64,000 nt of DNA. Source: Fomes fomentarius. Its lineage: Eukaryota; Basidiomycota; Agaricomycetes; Polyporales; Polyporaceae. Made by a program: the position numbers and the translations under genes. Location of the stretch: positions 2,790,001 to 2,854,000 of the forward strand of contig JABYQN010000001.1 of the NCBI GenBank assembly GCA_022606135.1, in the 5' to 3' direction. The first letter of the stretch is position 1; the number at the start of each line of letters is the position of its first letter. A model generated the notes under the pieces. The model did not search any database and was not told the DNA's origin. It was given only the letters and a program-made list of their open reading frames with translations. This document shows, one piece after another, positions 22,865 to 33,304 of the stretch.

Positions 22865-24469
22865 TTACTTTTGCTCTTCAGCGAAGAACTCCCGAAGCAC
22901 CTGCCCAAGGATAGTCAAACCCTCTTCCATCGCTTGCTCAGTGCCCGCAAACGTTGCGCGGAGGAAGTTGACGCGCTACAAGACAAATGGTCAGCAACTG
23001 CGATAGATGAAACACAAGTCCGACAAAGAACACTCACGTCCTCGACAGGGTCCTCCATGTTGTCGAACTTGGGGTCGGCCGAGAGGGCGAATATAGACGC
23101 AGGCATTATGACGAGCCCGCTATCGAGACAGTGCTCGAATAGCTCCTCCATCAGCTCCTTAACGTTTGTCCTCAGGCCCTTGACATCCCGGCTCTCCATC
23201 CTCCGATCAGCCCGGTACCGCGGATGCTTCTCAAGCTCGACCCGGATCCACACGAACATACCCGCCTCGGGTGGGTCGGCACGCGCGAAGCCAGTCGGAG
23301 CGACTTCGCGCGCGAAGAGGTCGAGGAAGAACGCGCGACGACGGTGGTACTCGGCGCGGAGGGAGCGCACCCAGCGGTCGAAGCCCTCGAGTCCCCAGCC
23401 GTGCTCCGCGAGCATCTCGGTGATGAGCATCTGCCCGAAGCCGTGAGGGTGCATGGTCGAAGAGTCGGTGTACGAGACGAGCGCGTCGTAGAAGGCGGGG
23501 TTGCAGGTGATCCAGCCGAGGCGCATACCGGGCGCGAAGACCTTGGAGAAACTGTCAATGCGCATCACGCGGCCGTCGGTGTCGAGGGAGAGGAAGGAGC
23601 GCGCGAAGGGCGTGGAGAACGCGGTGGTGGGTTGTGAGGGTGCGTCGTATTGGAGGAAGTAGTATGGGTCGTCCTCGATGATGATGAGGTCGTAGCGCTG
23701 TGCGATCGCGTATATTTGCTGGCGTCGTTCGAAGCTGAGCGTCGACCCGGTCGGGTTCTGGCCGCAAGGAATGAGGTAGATGACGTGCGGCCTGCGTCCC
23801 TGTGCTGGGTCCCACTCGGCGAGGACCCGCTCAAGCTCTTCAGGGATCATTCCGCCGTCATCCATCTTGACGCCAACCCACTTGACGCCTTGCGCGAGGG
23901 GGACGTTGGTCACCGAGCTGAACGTGAACTCGTCAGCCAGGAAGTGGTCGCCGGGCTCGCCTAGCAGTCGGAAACATTTTGTGATACCATCCGAGTTGCC
24001 GAGTGTCAGTATGCAGGAGTGGTCGTTGGGTGTGTGATAGTGGTTCGTGAGCTCAGTGACGACGCGTTGAGCGTCCGGAAGGCCTGCACCGGCACTGTAC
24101 TGGAGGCCTGTCTGGAGAGGCAGTGCACATGGCTCGTAAGTGGATGAGGTGAGTTTGTGTGAGGACGCGTTGGGGCCGGCTATCCTCCAGGACGCAACGG
24201 GGTCTTCCTCGGCGACGGACGCCATCTCGAACTCAACCTTGCGAATTGGGTAGAGGGAGAAGTGAGGATCGCCTGCAGAATTGTTGAGATACAGCGAAGA
24301 AGGATGGAGAGTGGATCCACAAACCATTCGCGAGCGAGACCATATTGGGTTTGCGCCGTGTCAGCTTCCAGATTGCCTTCATTGGATTCGGTTGCCGTAG
24401 GCGCGCCTCGGTAGAGAAGTGGTGAGAAAGGTCGACCGAGGTGGACATACTTGTCGAAGCGAGGGACAT
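22865..24469 (-). CDS. ARO8: Aromatic amino-acid / alpha-aminoadipate type aminotransferase (PLP class I)
   Basis: A PLP-dependent transaminase of the fungal Aro8 group, acting on aromatic amino acids and often on 2-aminoadipate in lysine synthesis. Exons 24325-24469, 23038-24272 and 22865-22975 give 496 aa. The first exon joins KPNMVSLANG to DPHFSLYPIRKVEFE, a conserved start of the family. Further marks are SAGAGLPDAQRVV, CGQNPTGSTLSFERR, IIEDDPYYFLQYD and the cofactor lysine in DSFSKVFAPGMRLGW. Exon 3 supplies RVNFLRATFAGTE and the end. The gene is tail-to-tail with CTF18, 236 bases apart. No mitochondrial targeting sequence is obvious. The exact substrate cannot be fixed from sequence, so the ARO8 symbol marks the group rather than proven orthology. 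Confidence 0.88.
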
Positions 24470-25928
24470 CGTAGCAGTAGAGCGGGAGGAACAGGAATAG
24501 GCAAGTTGGTGCTTTATAGTCTAAATTGGTTGAGGCGCAGTTCGGACTGAGTGTCGAGTCAGGTCTGCTCGGAAAGGCGGCGAATGATGAGGACAGCGGT
24601 TGCAACCCATACAGCTTTATACATGCAGAATAGACGATATGTCCGGATACCACATACAGCTCGGACTTGAGTGAGGCGATGATCCGGCGAAACAGCACGG
24701 GTCCGAGTCACCGACGGGAGCGCGCTGGGAGGCACTGTCACCCTTGGATGGTGGCATCTCGGACGCACGCTCGTACGTCGTTCTCGGGGGCTTGATAGCT
24801 GAAACATGAGGTGGCCACAGCAGGGACAGGAGCGGTGTAGCTTGAGTGCTGTGGCGCACAGGCATCGAGTTCATCTCTCGTCAAGAGAACACTAAGTCCG
24901 CGGTGCGATGCATGCAGTGCGCAAAGACGCCCCCACGTGTTGCGACGCGCATACAGTGCTGCTATAAATTGAATCAGCGTGCGCGGGTACCTGTAAAAAG
25001 CCTTCGGGATTCCGTGAGTGAGTCATAACAAACTCTAACGTGGAGGGCAAAAGCACTTGTGTAGCTTGTTATTACAAGTTTTCGACGAGCTTCAAACGAG
25101 GGGGTTCCCAGTAACATTCCCGAGTCTTGACGACGAATCAGAAAGTGGTCTATGCCGTGCAGTGATGAAGGTTGGACGAGGCCGAAGCAAAAGATTGCTC
25201 ATGACAACACAGCCACGGACGCTTGCATAGTATGTAAGCCTCCGACTCGGCGCGGGATCCCCCCCCATTCCAAACGTAGCACGCTCGTCGCGACAAAACT
25301 GCGTCTTCAGCTTGCTTAGAGTAAGTATAGAAAGCATCGAGAGTTCAATTCTGTCACCCAGCCCAAGCCCGCACGACGGACCCATCACGAGAATACAAGT
25401 TATGCTGGTTCAACTTGTTTTCGACGAGACATAGCGGGAGCCGGCTCGAGTCCGACAACCGGCGCGGCCGCGCGCAGCGGCTTCACCGTTGGCGACGATA
25501 GAATCATAGATGGCTAGAACCGTTTCGCGATATGCGGCGTTCCTTGTGAAGGTACGCGTAGTCCGGCGCCGAGTCATCGTACCAACCAAATGAATGAAAA
25601 GTGGATATGCGGCGGCATTGATGTGTCCGGGTCCTAGTATTACAATGGTGTGTGGCAAGCGACGCGAGTGTGGTACACGATAGGACTTCTATGGAACATA
25701 CAAGGATGGCAGCTGTGAGCAGAAAAAGGCGAGACTTGTTCGTGTGATGTATCGCCTGTGTGCGACGAGAGCTAGATAAAATTGTGAGGATAGCGGTAAG
25801 AGTGGTAGGTGCTAGCGAGAACGAGGCGGAGAGTATGTTACAGCGAAGATCGAAAGCGAAGGGACAGCAGAAGAGGGTAATGTACGAGGAGGGAGGATGG
25901 CAGGTATCAGTGCTTGAGTTGACCAACT
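24470..25928. other. Intergenic region of about 1.5 kb
   Basis: Several short frames exist on both strands, but none has a recognisable domain or a consistent splice partner. An eight-base C run lies at about 25259-25266. No repeat, RNA gene or transposon end was recognised. Confidence 0.35.
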
Positions 25929-26831
25929 CTAGTGCTGGGATATCGCAGGGGAGATGGTCCGTCTGAAGCTGTCCCGAAGATTGGCAAAGCTACGGGTAGC
26001 GTGCAGGCGAAGATTGGCCAACGGCCGTCCACGCGGGCCGTAGACGTACCGGGTAACTGAGTACAGTCGTTCTTTGAGTGTGGTGACAAGCAGATATGTG
26101 ACTAACGTTGATTGCGTGAGTAGACGTTCTATGAGCGCTAGAATCATGCTGAGAATCACATACCAATGACCTCGAGGAGCTCGTCCGAGGGTAGCTTCTC
26201 TAGCTCCAGATAGTCGTTCCCTTTGCCAAGGTGCAGGGCGGGGACGGGACGCCCCTTGGCGAGGGAGGATTCGGGATATAGCCGACCTATCACGGCATCA
26301 TCGTCATCTAGGAGCTGGGTGCCATTCCAAGTCAATCATCGAAGCGCACAGGCTGATGGAGAGACACGGTACGAACTGTCAAGCTCTCCGGCGTAATTCT
26401 CCATGTGTACTCCATGCGCGTCGGAAGGAAGGTCTCGTCGGGACTGCAGCGGAGGTCCGAGTCGGTTATGGCCCACAGGTACAGGATGAGACGTGCACTC
26501 ACAGAACTCGGACAAAGGGAGCGTCGAAGAGCTCCATCGTGCCCTGGATCACCTCGTCCTCGATTCTGATTACGGACGCGTTCCTCCCGTTCCACACGAT
26601 TTCCGCAACCGTTCGCCCATCCGCGTCTAGCACGGCGGTTGTGGACGACTCGCATGCGGGAAGCTTCTCAAGCGACCGGTTTGACCAGGTCCAACTGCGG
26701 CTGCTCAGAGAGCTCGTCCTCGATCTTGATGGACCGGGAAGCGAGGTGGAGGTGCGGTAGAGGATGTCGCCGGTGGCGCAGTCCACGAACGCCATATCAT
26801 GAATGTCCGTGGAGGTGAGTTTTAACAACAT
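25929..26831 (-). CDS. DUF6593-type protein
   Basis: Model: 26503-26831, 26377-26443, 26164-26314 and 25929-26101, totalling 239 aa with every phase consistent. The order of elements fits the basidiomycete DUF6593 family: an early GDILYRTST strand, VLDADGRTVAEIVWNG in the middle, MEYTWRITPESLT, then LLDDDDAVIGRLYPES and a closing hydrophobic helix (LLEVIVTYLLVTTLKERL). The exon joins were picked because each restores one of these blocks; the last intron (62 nt, GTATGT to GTTAG) gives LEVI-VTYLL. The family has no known function and is usually expanded in mushroom-forming fungi. A further 40 residues of basic tail follow. The domain is assigned from memory of its pattern, not by a search. Confidence 0.72.
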
Positions 26832-28210
26832 CGGTCAACAGCGGGTCGCGATGTCGATGGCGATGGAGTGAAGCTCAGAGAGGAGTAGGATCCGCTGGCG
26901 TCGAGTCAAAGGGACATGAGGAGAATGAGTTCGGGGTCGGAAGGAACTCCTGGGTGGGCAAGACTCACGCAGGGCAAGGTCTCATTGTCCGCCTGGAACG
27001 TGGATCCATTGAATATATATAATGGCTCACTGGGAGGGGCGAGGACCCATCAGACAAGTTCTTTCTTTCCGCATGATGCTCATGAGGAGAGACAGATTCT
27101 TAGTGGGACGCGATTGACGCGAAGTACAAAGGGGATGCTTACATGGGTGGTGTGTTTCAGTTCGCGTAAGCGAGTGTGCTACCATGTTGGGAACACGAGA
27201 TATCGCCGTTACGTCCGTGGGTAATTCTGGTCGTACCGACTCGTACGCGGGCTATGCCCAGTATCTTAGAGTACCAAACTATGGTGGATAAGATTGTGGT
27301 CGATGAGATCACCGAGTGAACGCATTTTCAGGACGTGTGTCGAGGAGGGAGAAACAAGTTGTGGTCGAAAAAATTGAGGACACGGGAACGATATAGGCGC
27401 ACATACCAAATGAGGAAGTGTGAAAGGCGTCCGCATCATAATCTCCTTTTGGGACGACTCGTTAGTTCCTAACTTTAAGCGACCACGCAGCTTGAAAAGG
27501 TGAGCGCCATCTCTTCTTGGCTGAGCAATACACGGTGAGTAGGCATCTTGACAGTCTACGTGTTCGGTACTGTGTATGTGCGACCTTTTAGGTGCTTCCA
27601 CTGCAGAATCCTATCAGGCGTACTCTAGTAACTCTACTCACTTGCGCCCGCCCGATTGCGACTCGCGGCCTGGGATTCGCCACAGCTGAATAAACGATGA
27701 ACGTATACATAGCTCAATATTCAATGGCAATCCTCAAGAGGCACGATCTCGGTAGTTGGACCACAGCCCAAGGCTTGGACCATGGTTCGCCCAGCCTGAG
27801 AGCCGGAGCCAGTGGGCCACGATTGGCCACACTCGGGCAAGCTCTGGACTATATGCGAGCGGCCTCTCCGGTATCCTTCTGCATATTCTGGCGAGATGGC
27901 ATTCAGCTGGCTGTGAGCCTGTGAATACGGTTTGAAAACGGAATCGGTCAGGCGGGTCAGCGGTGTCAAGGACTTGCCTCATCTGGAACCTTAACTAGGC
28001 CTTAACCCCAGAACAGGGTCCCCCTTCCGGCTAATCGGAAAGCAGGAGCCTAGCGGGGTCATGTGCCTGCCCCGCATCCCTCCCCCGCATTCCGGGGCTG
28101 TCCCGTCCTGCGTTCTCCGTAAATCCTCTCAGTCCCTGGGAACTTCCGCCACTGCCTATAAAGCCTGTTGGACTCGACATGTCCCCGTGTACTCCGCAGA
28201 CGCGTTCTAC
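26832..28210. other. Intergenic region of about 1.4 kb (divergent promoters)
   Basis: Lies between the divergent DUF6593 and acyl-CoA ligase genes. Only short, unsupported frames are found. A G/C-rich segment with several C runs at about 28015-28110 lies 100-200 bases before the ligase start and may be part of its promoter. Nothing else was seen. Confidence 0.35.
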
Positions 28211-30931
28211 ATGGCTAACCGTGCGTGTCAGGAAGGCCCTCATGACAGTGTAAAGACTCATTGACGCGTCCGACCTCCAGCATCCCTTCAGTCCTTTAAG
28301 CCCACTCCTGCAAGCATTCCACCTCCTGGAGTCACCTATCGTCTCCGTCTGCCTAGTGGGACCCTCGTGCATCGTCATGCGTTGGTATGTGTCCATGAAC
28401 CTTTTTGACCATACTTCGTGCCAAGCCTCAACGCAACTCCCCTTCCAGAATCCCTTGGCCTTCGTTCTTCGTGCTGCACAGATCTACCCCAACAAGCTTG
28501 CGATTGTGCATCCTGACGTGAAGCACCCGGTAATATACTCCTACGCTATCTGGTATGTGCGTCGTATATGTCATCGCTGCCATGAAGTTCATCTTGCTGC
28601 AGGGCGCAACGTATCCAGAACCTTGCCTATGCCCTCCTCCAAGCTGGCATCAAGCCTGGTGACCGCGTCGCCTATATCGCACCAAATACGTGAGTGTGAG
28701 AGTGTCTTTTACAAAATATATTCGACTCTGACATCCCATTCGATCTTTCAGACCCGCGATAGCAGGTCCGTGATCACTCTCTTTGCGTCTACGATGACTC
28801 TAGCTCATCATGGCGCACGACAGAGGGGTATCACGGTGTGCTGGCAGCACGAGCGGTTATATGTCCCATCAACACAAGGCTCACCCCCGGCGAGGTCGCG
28901 TACATCCTCGAACACTCCGAGTCTAGATTCATCCTCGTCGACCATGAGTATACCCACCTAGTCCTCGGCTCGAAGATCCCTTTCATTGTCATCAACGACA
29001 CGGGCAGGGACGACTGCCCGTACGAACAGTTCTTGCACGCCGGCCGTAATTTCAGCGCTGAGCGCGGCTGGGCGGGGTTAGAGTGGGAGCGAGACGAGGA
29101 CGCTCCATGCGCATTATGTTACACGTAGGTCTTGTTCTAGTTGTCGTGAGACGTCAGCTAAAGGTCGTGATCAATCTGTTTAGATCCGGTACTACGGGGC
29201 GGGTGAGTCTGGTCATTCGAACACCCATCAGCCTACTGATGAATGCCTGAAAGCCCAAAGGTGTGCTTACCACGCTTAGAGGTAGGTGGTACCAATTCGG
29301 TTTTGCACCTCAATTGCCTGACTGATCGCAATCTAGGGTCATATCTCGCCGGGATTGCGAACGCATATGAGACGCAGTACGTTTCACGCACTGCCTGCCA
29401 GCCATACTCAGATCCATCCTGCTTACGATATTACCAACAGGATGACTGTTGACTCCACTTATCTATGGTGGGTAATCACGAGCAAAGACGCTATTCAGCA
29501 CTGATCTCAGGGCGTGAATAGGATTCTGCCAATGTTCCATGCCAGCGGCTGGACCTTCCCCTGGTCAATAACGTTTGCCGCGGCAGCACAGGTCAGTGCA
29601 CTGCTCTACAACCATGTCGTTTCACCCCGTGTAACACCCCTCCTTGCCCTCAGATCTGCCTGAGATCCGTTTCGTACCCGCACATCTGGCAACACCTTAT
29701 ACATTCCGGCGTCACACATTACTGTGGCGCTCCGACGGTCCAGGTAGGCTTCAAATAGTGCCCTGGGGCTCACGGGATAGAAGCCAGTGCTGAAACATGG
29801 TCGCACGTAGATCGGATTGATCAACGCGCCTCAAGCAAGGCGGCTCGACCGACCGGTGTACGCGGTCATCGCTGGTTCGGCCCCGACGGCGCACCTCATC
29901 GGCGAATTGGAGAAGATCAACATCAAGCCGATACACGTCTACGGTCTGACGTACGTGTATTTCCTGCAGCTCCACTAGACACGCGCTAATAGCCCACGGC
30001 CTTGCTGACCGTTGACTGTGTCCGTCCCACACAGTGAGGTAAGCACGGAACACGATGCTGAGGGATTCGGACGGCAACATGGTGCTGACAGATGTCATAC
30101 GTACAGACTTACGGCCCGTCGACAAAGTGTTACGTCCAGCCCGTGTGGGAGAAGCATACGCTCGAGGAACGCGCAAAACTCATCGCACGGCAAGGCATCC
30201 CGTTCGCCACTGCCGAGGAAGCCCGTGTCGTCTTCCAGTTAAAGGAGGGCGAGAGTCCCGACGCGCCGCTCGTCGACGTGCCGCGGGACGGCAAGACGAT
30301 AGGCGAGGTCGTGTTCCGGGGAAACATCGTCATGAAGGAGTACTTCAAGGACGCCGAGGCGACGCGGAAGGCGTTCCGCGGGGGGCACTTCAACTCTGGC
30401 GACCTCGCTGTTTGGCATCCGGACGGGTACATCGCGATCATGGACCGTAGCAAGGACATCATCATTTCTGGGGGAGAGAACGCGTCGAGTCTCGCGATCG
30501 AGCAAGGTGAGACGCACCTCTACATTGGCCATTGGTGTACCGTGTGCATGTGGCGTTGATAGTACAGAGGGCTGACATACCGCACAGAGCTTGCGACGCA
30601 TCCTGATGTGCTTGAGGTGTCCGTAGTCGCTCGGTCGCACCCGAAGTGGGGCGAGCGGCCCATGGCGTTTGTGCTTCTGCATCCGCAGAAGGCGGACAAG
30701 TGGGCGCGGCGCCACGCCGAGTTCGAGAAGGACCTAAAGGCGCACGCACGCCAACGCCTTCCAGGGTTTGCCTGTCCGGAGTGGGTGTCCGTTGTGCAGG
30801 AGCTCCCGGTACGTCCGTCCATCCGACCACGTATATGACGAGTGCGCTGATGATTTATGTCTTGTGCGCAGAAAACGTCCACAGGAAAAATCCAGAAGGT
30901 AGAGCTCCGCAAATGGGTCGCCAAGCTGTAG
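28211..30931 (+). CDS. AMP-binding acyl-CoA synthetase/ligase (17 exons)
   Basis: An ANL-superfamily enzyme that adenylates a carboxylic acid and passes it to CoA. Exons: 28211-28220, 28281-28384, 28449-28552, 28603-28689, 28752-28765, 28824-29124, 29184-29202, 29254-29281, 29337-29376, 29441-29467, 29522-29591, 29654-29743, 29811-29950, 30035-30038, 30107-30506, 30588-30808 and 30872-30931 (572 aa). The core motif CYTSGTTGRPKGVLTTLRG is split by two introns. VYGLTETYGPSTKCY needs a 4-nt exon (30035-30038). The hinge DRSKDIIISGGENASS and the C-terminal lysine motif PKTSTGKIQK are intact. The substrate is probably a medium-chain, short-chain or aryl acid, but is not determined. No C-terminal SKL-type peroxisome signal is present (ends AKL, a possible weak variant). 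It is convergent with RCC1. Confidence 0.9.
30035..30038 (+). other. Four-nucleotide micro-exon of the acyl-CoA ligase
   Basis: The four bases TGAG are bounded by a CACACAG acceptor and a GTAAGC donor. Joining exon 29811-29950 directly to 30107 would break the frame and lose the TE of the conserved GLTETYGP motif. Including TGAG restores both. This is inferred from motif and phase; no transcript is available. Confidence 0.7.
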
Positions 30932-31181
30932 ATACATTCGGGAACAATTCAATACAGAGCCCAGTCGGTAGACTGTTGCGAGTGAGAAGAGATTGCTAGA
31001 TGTATAGTAGTAGTATGAATCGACGCTTTTGTTCGTGTTCACTGTTCTAGGGCGTGAGTCCTGTTGAGTCACGAGAGATGTGTAGTGCAGTATCCTTGAG
31101 AGGAAGCAGCGATGGGGGAGTGTATATGCGGATAAATACAGCGGTCGACAGCGTGAGGTATCGCGTTTGAGCACGAGGTGA

Positions 31182-32955
31182 CTATGAAACCATAGCCTCA
31201 TCCACAGCAGGGGGTTCGCCAACCGGAACGGGAGCCTGGGCTTTGCTTCGCAGGAGTGCCAGACAATGTTGACCTCCGCATGCCGCATCGACAGCAGCCC
31301 ACGAGCCGCCCTCTTTGCGGACTATCACGACAGGTGTCTTCTGCTCGTCGATGTCGTCATCTCCCAGGCCAAGCTCGCCGACGACTTGACGACCCCACGA
31401 GTACATAGCGCCCCCCTTCGTGATTGCGAGGTTGTTGTTCGTGCCGCATGCAATGTGTATCACAGGGTCCGTCGAGTCGGGGAACTTGACAAGGGAAGGT
31501 TCCGGCAGGCAGTCGGGGTACTTGCGATCCTTGAGAGCCTCATCATCGTCCGCTAGCCCAAGCCGGCCTTCCTCCGACAGTCCGCATGCATACACACGCC
31601 CGTCAGACGTGAGGAATAGAGTGTGAAGGTCGCCGCCGGCGATCTGTACGACGGTAGCACCTCCAAGCTCTTCCTTCCCGAGCCCGATGACACGCTTGGG
31701 GGCATGCACCTCACGGTCGATGCTTGGGTCTGAGAGGCCGGTGCCAGTCTGGCCTTTGGAATTGACGCCCCATCCCCAAGTGTTGCCATCGTCGTCGACG
31801 GCGAAGGAATGGTTGTTGCCCGCACCGATGACGGCGGCCTTCCGTGCGCGGGTACCGAGGGTGATCTTTTCAGGCGCAGTGCCAGCAATCTTACGGCGTT
31901 CGATGACACGGCGACCGAGCTGGCCCTCCTCGCCAGTGCCCAGCGTGTAAATGTTGCCGAGATTGGTAAGGAGAATGAGGTGGTTGTTGCCTGCCGCAGC
32001 AGACACCCATTGTTCATCCTTGAGGTAGTGGACGGGAATGGGCTTGTATTGCTTCTTAGAGTGACTGGAGAAGCCCACGAGGCCTTGATTTCCCTATATG
32101 CACAATGAGAACATGGTTGAGGACGTAGATATAGATGGCACGTACAGAGAATGCCCCCCAGGCACGGAGTTCGCCCTTGTCGCTGATAGCGGCGGAAAAA
32201 CTATCACCGGCCACAACTTTGACGGCACGGAAGTTCTCCTCTACGAGGGTGTGTATAGGAAAAGGCTTCCATACGGGGTCCTGCGTCTTCTCGTCAACCT
32301 CCAACGCCGCTCCGTCATCCTTCGGATCGGGGATCATGACGGTGACACGTCCCAGTGCACCATTATCATTCGTTCCAGAAGACCAGATCTATACGCAGTC
32401 AGCAGGTAAGCATATACGAAGGCGTTGTCCATAACTCACCGTCCCCTTTTCGTCGACGAATAAAGTATGAAGACCTCCAGCTGCAATCGTCTCCAAACCC
32501 GCTCCGTCGCCGCCGAACGTCCCCTCCTCGATATGCGAAGCCACGAATGCATTTTTTCTAGGCTTGTTGATTTCCTGGTTGTAGTCCATGGCAAGTTGAC
32601 TCATCTCTCCTGAGCCCCAGGTGAAGAGTTGCAGAGGTGGACGGTAGTGCTGGGGTATGCGAGGTAGTGGGTTGATGGCCTGGGGCACCTTGCGAACACG
32701 AGCAGGGGCTTTGCCCTTCTCCTTCTCGGACTTGAGCTTCTCGGCGGAAGAGGACTTCGTTCTGCCATTGACCTTGCTGGGTACCTTGCCATTGGGTGCG
32801 GCGGAGGACTTGGGCTTCTCCACGTTGGCGGCCCCGGCGCGTAGCACACGCTTCGCAGCGGGAGCCTGCTCGGCCTCAGCAGCGCGTGTTGTCGTGCGAG
32901 TGCGCGACTCTGGCGGCACTGCGTTGCTAGCTGCGCGAGCTCGTTTGGGTGGCAT
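31182..32955 (-). CDS. RCC1: RCC1, Ran guanine-nucleotide exchange factor
   Basis: Chromatin-bound exchange factor that makes Ran-GTP in the nucleus for transport, spindle assembly and envelope formation. Exons 32440-32955, 32146-32388 and 31182-32093 give 556 aa. After a basic, disordered N-terminal tail (MPPKRARAASN and PKSSAAPNGKVPSKVNGR, probably nuclear targeting and chromatin contact) come seven beta-propeller blades. Their signatures include LFTWGSGEMSQLAMD, IWSSGTNDNGALGRV, IYTLGTGEEGQLGRR, TWGWGVNSKGQTGTG, VYACGLSEEGRLGL and MYSWGRQVVGELGLGDDD. The final CGGQHCLALL closes the propeller. The start at 32955 is preferred over an in-frame codon 51 bases upstream because it begins with the basic tail. 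It is divergent from the SAP-kinase gene over 349 bases. Confidence 0.93.
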
Positions 32956-33304
32956 GGAGGATGGTGGTGGGGGGAAGAGGAGCGGGGAGGGGTTGTGGTC
33001 AGGCAACCGCAGGATTGAGGAATGCCTTTTCTCGGCTCAACGGACGCAGCGGCAAAAGTTGAACGTACAAACGCGTGACGCGAATCGCGAACAGGTCAAG
33101 CACGTGAAAAGCACGTGAGTGATGGCTCTTGTTTGGTCGTGCTTGGCACCCGAACATTACCACCAAACGGTGCCAAACACGCCGACGCTGTGGACGACAA
33201 CGACGACGACGACGGGCAACTCGTCTAGGACCTTTCTACGCTGTCTCTGCTTCACGTACCTCTGGCTCTGCCGGAAGGGCTAGAATTCCCCCAATACTAC
33301 TGGC
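32956..33304. promoter_or_regulatory. Shared divergent promoter of RCC1 and the SAP-kinase gene
   Basis: Within 349 bases lie an MCB-type ACGCGT at 33071-33076 and two CACGTG palindromes at 33101-33106 and 33112-33117, only 5 bases apart. ACGCGT is the MBF site of cell-cycle genes in yeasts; CACGTG is an E-box bound by bHLH factors such as Cbf1 and Pho4 types. Both genes could respond to the same factors. Sites are read directly; function is inferred. Confidence 0.5.

Noticed and set aside
27266..27601. 111-codon minus-strand frame
   Set aside because: No ATG-supported domain, no splice partner and a composition like the surrounding non-coding DNA.
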